DNA of 16,913 bases from Bacteroidales bacterium. GTDB lineage: Bacteria > Bacteroidota > Bacteroidia > Bacteroidales > Bacteroidaceae. Positions 13,973 through 16,913 of this stretch are shown piece after piece. Location of the stretch: contig SFKY01000057.1 of assembly GCA_004554665.1 (NCBI GenBank), positions 1-16,913 of the forward strand, given 5' to 3'. The position numbers and the translations under genes were made by a program. The number at the start of each line of letters is the position of its first letter. Position 1 is the stretch's first letter. Below the pieces are notes generated by a model, which did not search any database, was not told the DNA's origin, and saw only the letters and a program-made list of their open reading frames with translations.

Positions 13973-16321
13973 TTAATGGTTATCCTTGACATGGTTGATG
14001 GGATTCTCCGATGCAGCCAAGTAGCTCTGCAGCGTCACTGCCACCATGCAGATGGCAAGGCACGATACGCCTGCCACGACAAAGATCCACGGCGAGAGCG
14101 CGATGCGGTAACTGTACTGCGACAGCCAGTCGCTCATGAGGTACCAGATGATGGGCACGGCTATGACGAAGGCAATGGCCACATAGCTGAGGAACGAGCG
14201 GATGAGCCTGCGGCACACCTGCATGCTGGTGGAACCAAACACCTTGCGGATGGCAATCTCCTTTTGCCGCTGCTGGATGAAGAAGATAGACATGGCCACG
14301 AGGCCCAACATCGACACGAGCAACGCCATTGCCGCAAAGAGAGAGATGATATGCGACAGACGGATAGCCTCCGTATAGTATGCAGCTATCTGCTGGTCGA
14401 TGAAAGGGTACTCGTCGGGCATGTCATAGTTGTAAATCTTCTTATAGGTGTCCTTTATCTGGTCGAGCGCCTCTACAGGATTGCCCGTGATGAGCACGGA
14501 GAACTGCCACGGATCGATGATTCTATCCTTTATGAAGATAATCATTGGATGCGTCTCCTGCTCTATGTTTCTGATATGGAAGTCTTCGAGCACACCAACA
14601 GCATGCGGATTGATATCGCTGGCATTGCTACCTACACTATTTCTCCAAGGTATTTGGTAGAACTCCTCACCCATCTCGCGCAAAGTCTGCTCAGTGACAT
14701 ACATCTTAAGATTTGCAGCATCCATATTCTCCTTCTTCGGTTTCAAGCCATACATCTTCATGAAGTTCCGGTCGCCAAACAGCATTTGCAGGCTGACGGT
14801 TTTCTTCGAGTCCAAAGTCATGGTATTGTTGTTGCCGCCGTCGCTTGGCGTACCCATCGACGCACTCACGAGTTTCACGCAGGCAAGTTTCTCCACCTCC
14901 TTGGTAAAGGTAGAAGCCTGAATACTGTCGCCTAGATTTCTTATTACCACTACGTTGTCCTTGTTGAAACCCATCGGCGCGCTGATAATGTGGTGCATCT
15001 GCAGCGACATGGTCAGTGCCACGGCTATCATCACGATGGTTATCAGGTTTTGCAGGACGATGAACACACGACTGAAGACCATCCGCGTGTGGTGGGCAAA
15101 TGTACCGCGGACAACCTCTATCGGCTCCGCCCTCGATAACACCACAGCAGGAACGACTCCAGCCACAGCACCAAGCAGCAGGGCAAAGAGCAACACACCA
15201 CCGATGCTGAGCGGAGTGAGCGCCTCGGCGAGCAGCAACTTGGTTTCGAGCAACTGCGAGAAGAACGGCGCAAAGGCTGCTGCCAACAACACACTCAGCA
15301 CCAACGACAAGAGACAGAGCATGATGCTCTCGGACATCAGCCTACTGACGATGCCACTGCGATGGCTGCCAAGGAGCCTTCGCATAGCCATCTCGCGCGA
15401 CCGTCGGCCTGCCTGTGCCACCGTGAGGTTGATATAGTTGAACACGGCAAACAGCAGCACCACAAGACAAGAGGCAAACAACATCTTGACGAGTTTCAGA
15501 CTGCCGCGCGAGGTATGCTGGTTGCCGTCGCTTATCTCGCTGAAATACTGCTCGGAGAAAGGCATGACGATGGCCTTAGACTCCATATCCTTTAATTGGA
15601 ATATCCAGAAAAATTCTTTGAAGTATTGTGTCATGTCGGCAGTCTTCGCCCGAAGGTCGGTATTCGGCTTGGTAAGCAGATAGAGTTCCGAACCACAGGC
15701 ATTAGACATGCCCTCAACAAGACTTCCATTTGACACATGCTCAAAACGGCAAACGAAGTCGGCCTTCTGCAGCGAACTGTTCTCCATTTCCTTCATCACA
15801 CCCGTCACTTTCAGCACCTTATCGTGATAGCCCAGTTTTACGTGCTTGCCTATCGGGTCGCTGTCGCCAAAGAGCTGCCGTGCGAGGTCCTCTGTCACCA
15901 CACAGTCATCCTTTCCTCGCAACACACTCTGCCGGTCACCCTTGACAAGAGGGAAGTCGAACATCTGGAAGAACGTGGAATCCACACACAAGCCGTATTT
16001 CTTTGCCAGCATGTCGCTGTTGAGATACACCAGCATCTCTTCCCTTGCCACTCCGCAGGTCATCTCTATCTCCGGGTAGCGACTCTTCAGATAGGGTGCC
16101 ACCTGTCGCGAAATCCCCATCACCTTGTCGCGATTGCCCATGTCGATGCCCAGGGTATAAATTCTTTCCGCCTTGGAGTGCTGCTTGTCCACGCTATACT
16201 CCTGCCACACATAGACACCTATGAGCATGACAAACATGAGCGAAACGGACAGTCCGAAAACGTTGATGGCCGTATAGACCTTGTTCCTCGATAGGAACGT
16301 CATGTAAGACTTAATGTTCAT
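13973..16321 (-). CDS. FtsX/MacB-type ABC transporter permease, double-module (782 aa)
   Basis: Same plan as its neighbour: helices at about 19-39, 277-300, 328-352, 367-394, 418-441, 657-682, 708-730 and 742-765, with two periplasmic domains (about 40-276 and 442-656). The coupling motifs are RRSREMAMRRLLGS (306-319) and RQKEIAIRKVFGST (685-698). Both paralogues share NYINLTVAQ, RMVFSRVFIV-type (seen KMVFSRVFIV in the neighbour), SAPMGF/HAPMGF, HPM(I/L)I and the end NPINHVKDNH/NPVNHLKENH. The periplasmic domains differ more than the membrane parts, suggesting divergence in what is recognised. It starts 20 bases after the stop of the partial permease upstream, so co-transcription is likely. 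It needs the ATPase at 10788-11468, two genes downstream. Confidence 0.92.
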   Translation of the reverse strand: MNIKSYMTFLSRNKVYTAINVFGLSVSLMFVMLIGVYVWQEYSVDKQHSKAERIYTLGIDMGNRDKVMGISRQVAPYLKSRYPEIEMTCGVAREEMLVYLNSDMLAKKYGLCVDSTFFQMFDFPLVKGDRQSVLRGKDDCVVTEDLARQLFGDSDPIGKHVKLGYHDKVLKVTGVMKEMENSSLQKADFVCRFEHVSNGSLVEGMSNACGSELYLLTKPNTDLRAKTADMTQYFKEFFWIFQLKDMESKAIVMPFSEQYFSEISDGNQHTSRGSLKLVKMLFASCLVVLLFAVFNYINLTVAQAGRRSREMAMRRLLGSHRSGIVSRLMSESIMLCLLSLVLSVLLAAAFAPFFSQLLETKLLLAEALTPLSIGGVLLFALLLGAVAGVVPAVVLSRAEPIEVVRGTFAHHTRMVFSRVFIVLQNLITIVMIAVALTMSLQMHHIISAPMGFNKDNVVVIRNLGDSIQASTFTKEVEKLACVKLVSASMGTPSDGGNNNTMTLDSKKTVSLQMLFGDRNFMKMYGLKPKKENMDAANLKMYVTEQTLREMGEEFYQIPWRNSVGSNASDINPHAVGVLEDFHIRNIEQETHPMIIFIKDRIIDPWQFSVLITGNPVEALDQIKDTYKKIYNYDMPDEYPFIDQQIAAYYTEAIRLSHIISLFAAMALLVSMLGLVAMSIFFIQQRQKEIAIRKVFGSTSMQVCRRLIRSFLSYVAIAFVIAVPIIWYLMSDWLSQYSYRIALSPWIFVVAGVSCLAICMVAVTLQSYLAASENPINHVKDNH

Positions 16322-16341
16322 ATTTTAACTCCATAATCAAT

Positions 16342-16913
16342 TCACTCATCCTTCAAATATTTCACTGGATTTCCATTTGCTATCTTATAACTGTTTGCTA
16401 TAATGATTGCAATCACCAAAATCAGCAGGATTATCATACAACCGATAAAGATCATTGGCGACAGTGTTATCTTCTCGCTGAACGCCATGAGCCATTGGCG
16501 CGAGAGCTGCCAGGCAATTATGCAGCCCGCAATGAGCGACGGCACGACTATCCACATTATCGAACGTACGAAGATGACGAGAATGTCTTTGGTCTTTGCA
16601 CCGTTCACCTTCCTTATGGCTATCTCCTTGCGACGGCGGTTCACCTCGTCGATGGTGTAGCCCACAAGACCTATCAAGGCAATGAGGAATGTCACTACAC
16701 CAGCAGCCATAACCACCTTGCGCAACGAATCCACGTCCTGATAGCTGTCGGCTACCAACGAAGGATAGGTAACCACCTGGACCTCTCGCCCGGGGCAAAG
16801 TCTTTCCACCGTACGGCGAACGGCTTTCATCGATGCCTCGTCCAAATGGTGCAGGCGCACCAAGATGTATGGATTGTTCTTGCGGTTGTAGAACATCACG
16901 CTGGGGCGGGTGT
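16342..16913 (-). CDS. FtsX-type ABC transporter permease, C-terminal part (cut by window edge)
   Basis: About 190 codons are visible. The frame is open to the right edge (codons before the internal GTG/ATG at 16899-16894 read TRPS), so the true start lies outside. The visible part has a short periplasmic end, three membrane helices (around LRKVVMAAGVVTFLIALIGL, then IMWIVVPSLIAGCIIAWQL, then MIFIGCMIILLILVIAIIIA), the coupling-helix motif RRRKEIAIRKVNGAKTKD and the terminal NPVKYLKDE. This is the last FtsX module of a MacB-type permease. It belongs to the same family as the two downstream permeases but is clearly less similar to them than they are to each other. It lies 20 bases from the next gene, so it is part of the same operon. 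Confidence 0.88.
   Translation of the reverse strand, partial: TRPSVMFYNRKNNPYILVRLHHLDEASMKAVRRTVERLCPGREVQVVTYPSLVADSYQDVDSLRKVVMAAGVVTFLIALIGLVGYTIDEVNRRRKEIAIRKVNGAKTKDILVIFVRSIMWIVVPSLIAGCIIAWQLSRQWLMAFSEKITLSPMIFIGCMIILLILVIAIIIANSYKIANGNPVKYLKDE

Overview
The window looks like a chromosomal segment of a Bacteroidales bacterium, most likely Prevotella or a close relative. This is judged from the protein families (Bacteroidota-type NQR, a very long TamB-like protein, large MacB/FtsX-type permeases), from TAnnTTTG-type -7 promoter boxes ahead of several genes, and from the lack of strong Shine-Dalgarno sequences. No rRNA, tRNA, CRISPR array or complete mobile element was seen.

Layout. 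Positions 1-2664 (minus strand) hold the first three genes of a Na+-translocating NADH:quinone oxidoreductase operon, nqrA, nqrB and the start of nqrC, which runs off the left edge. A 146-base divergent intergenic region with a candidate promoter for each direction separates it from a 1482-codon tamB-like gene (2811-7259, plus), which appears to start with TTG. A small acidic protein of unknown function (7244-7507, minus) runs into tamB tail to tail and overlaps it by 16 bases. Positions 7508-8112 are a gene-poor stretch holding the remains of a type II toxin-antitoxin pair: a short antitoxin-like frame joined by an ATGA overlap to a PIN toxin cut to 57 codons. It is flanked by inverted repeats and ends in a good promoter.

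Positions 8113-10694 (plus) carry a META-domain lipoprotein, an O-acetylhomoserine sulfhydrylase (homocysteine synthase) and a YaaA-family protein. The last two are 5 bases apart, and a long nested stem-loop lies between the first two. A perfect 19-bp inverted repeat with a second hairpin inside it (10713-10774) lies between this group and the convergent ABC transporter genes.

Positions 10788-16913 (minus) form an ABC export array. In transcription order it holds the C-terminal part of one FtsX-type permease, two full-length paralogous eight-helix permeases (782 and 794 residues), and one MacB/LolD-type ATPase. The two full-length permeases are clearly tandem duplicates, and three exact-length 22-bp tandem repeats separate them, starting directly after the stop codon of the upstream one.

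How the parts work together: NqrABC belongs to the respiratory sodium pump. The TamB-like protein and the permease array are envelope functions. The metY-type enzyme makes homocysteine for methionine. No complete new system was recognised. The most unusual material is in the non-coding elements (22-bp repeats, two nested hairpins) and in the toxin-antitoxin relic.
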